Assembly: GCA_021772215.1 (NCBI GenBank)
Contig: JAJFMK010000167.1
Span: 1-16,813, forward strand
Direction of reading: 5' to 3'
Length of the DNA: 16,813 nt
Source of the DNA: Chlamydiota bacterium
Lineage (GTDB): Bacteria > Chlamydiota > Chlamydiia > Chlamydiales > JAJFMK01
In this document: positions 15,948 through 16,813 of the stretch, one piece after another
Layout: the number at the start of each line of letters is the position of its first letter
How positions within the stretch are numbered: position 1 is the first letter of the stretch
The notes under the pieces: generated by a model
The model's input: only the letters and a program-made list of their open reading frames with translations
What the model was told of the DNA's origin: nothing
Databases searched by the model: none
Position numbers and translations under genes: made by a program

Positions 15948-16184
15948 ATACAGACCAATAAAAAGATATTAACGAACGTTCCAGTGCTTTTGGATCGTCT
16001 CAACAAAGATGATCTCATAGATCACAGATAGTCCTACGAGGATGTAGATCAACTTAGTGACACCATTGAATTTCCTATCCTTAAACCTCTTCTCAAGTGG
16101 CTCACATTTGATGCCGAAGAACGCACCTTTAGCGGAAAACCAGGGTGGGACGATACTGGGGACTTTAGCAATAGCGTTGTTAAT
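15948..16184 (+). pseudogene. Disrupted 5' part of the cadherin-like protein
   Basis: This lies in the same frame as the following gene. The stretch 16032-16184 reads as the front of a dystroglycan-type cadherin-like (CADG) domain: YEDVDQLSDTIEF, LLKWLTFDAEERTFSGKPG and DTGDFSNSVVNVEL, the usual 'xLPxWLxFDxxTRTFSGxP' signature. It has no start codon of its own. A TAG at 16029-16031 interrupts the frame just before it, and the readable sequence before that (NVPVLLDRLNKDDLIDHR) could be the domain's beginning. A TAG at 15945-15947 closes it further upstream. The gene therefore appears broken at its 5' end. Confidence 0.6.
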
Positions 16185-16751
16185 GTGGAGCTTCGCACAA
16201 GTGATGGAGAGAAGGAGGCTTCTACTCAATTTGGGATTACAGTTGGTGGAACATCAAATGTAGAGTTGTTTTTAAGCGTTGGTGGACCCATTGTTGGGAT
16301 ATTGGGTGTAGGCGGAGCGTGGATTAGCAAAAGAGGTTTGCTTATGAACCGCTTTAATCGGAAACACTATGACAAAGGAACAACAGAAGTAGAGGTGGGC
16401 GTTCCTTTTACCATTCCTTTGACCAATGATGTCAATAAAGCTCAAAAAATCAGGACTTACAAAGGAAAAACGCTCGTCGGAGGTTTTGCAGTTCCCCGAT
16501 CATTAGAGAGTTTTGAATGGCTTAAACGGGATCAACCTATTCCTGGTGGTTTACCTCTCCCTGGTTGGTTGGTCTTTGATAGCGGAAAAAGTGAGCTTTT
16601 CTGCAAAGAAGGTGTGCCAAATGAACATAGAGGAGAGTATATCATCAGATTGATAGCTAATGCCGAGATTATCTTAGAAGAGCACAGGTTAGTTGTGGGA
16701 AGTTCGTCAGGTTCTACACCTGGCAAAGATGTTGAAATGAACGCCTTTTAA
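16185..16751 (+). CDS. Truncated CADG/cadherin-like membrane protein remnant
   Basis: The open frame from GTG 16185 gives 188 aa, but this start falls in the middle of a cadherin-like domain and has no ribosome site, so it is a fragment of a longer gene. Residues 1-20 finish the first CADG domain (SDGEKEASTQFGITV). Residues 27-48 (ELFLSVGG...GGAWIS) are a membrane-spanning segment. From about 68 a second CADG-like unit follows, starting VEVGVPFTIPL and including LPLPGWLVFDSGKSELFC and EHRGEYIIRLIA. The tail is Ser/Gly-rich and ends GKDVEMNAF. Intact relatives would be adhesin-like surface proteins. It may be untranslated. Confidence 0.5.
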   Translation: MELRTSDGEKEASTQFGITVGGTSNVELFLSVGGPIVGILGVGGAWISKRGLLMNRFNRKHYDKGTTEVEVGVPFTIPLTNDVNKAQKIRTYKGKTLVGGFAVPRSLESFEWLKRDQPIPGGLPLPGWLVFDSGKSELFCKEGVPNEHRGEYIIRLIANAEIILEEHRLVVGSSSGSTPGKDVEMNAF

Positions 16752-16813
16752 CCCATTTTATACGTTATTTGTAGAAAATGTTTTTTTAATAGCGTTTGCA
16801 GTATGACTTCATA

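Noticed and set aside
15969..16229. 86-aa minus-strand frame near the cadherin-like remnant
   Set aside because: The plus strand here reads as a recognisable CADG domain, so this is an antisense shadow.

Overview
The window most likely comes from a Chlamydiota genome, probably an amoeba-associated ('environmental') chlamydia. The central block carries rpsB-tsf-frr, and the sigma factor resembles chlamydial sigma-66 (554 aa, with regions 1.1, 1.2, 2, 3 and 4). Around this core lie long accessory proteins of the kind seen in chlamydia-related organisms, including a PLOD-type glycosyltransferase. The lineage call rests on gene content and protein resemblance and was not tested by a database search.

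Layout. Positions 1-1340 hold the 3' end of an unknown acidic gene, a signal-peptide-bearing PLOD-like glycosyltransferase, and a decayed second copy of the first gene's 3' end, so the glycosyltransferase sits between two direct repeats. Positions 1339-5476 hold a divergent pair of large orphan genes (846 and 489 aa) sharing a 127-bp AT-rich promoter region. Each has a faint kinase-like signature, and they could be host-directed or regulatory proteins. Positions 5507-9859 form the housekeeping core: tRNA-Gly(TCC), rpsB, tsf, frr, tRNA-Glu(TTC), tRNA-Lys(TTT), a possible SRP-RNA-like element, and rpoD. pyrH, normally found between tsf and frr, is absent. Three tandem hairpins separate rpoD from a dinG-type iron-sulfur helicase (9959-11974).

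Positions 11975-16813 are AT-richer and accessory. They contain a well-formed promoter with an internal dyad, a 1118-aa fusion protein, and a strong intrinsic terminator overlapping its stop codon. The fusion combines an N-terminal beta-rich domain, a phosphohistidine swivel domain, a PPDK_N-type ATP-grasp and a C-terminal HEXXH zincin. Beyond it lies a decaying cadherin-like (CADG/dystroglycan-type) protein.

The core genes serve translation (S2, EF-Ts, ribosome recycling, three tRNAs), transcription (major sigma) and DNA metabolism (DinG). The flanking genes look like accessory or host-interaction functions. The most striking object is the swivel/ATP-grasp/zincin fusion. Its swivel-before-ATP-grasp order is that of glucan, water dikinases, not of PEP synthase or PPDK, and it has a protease-like tail.
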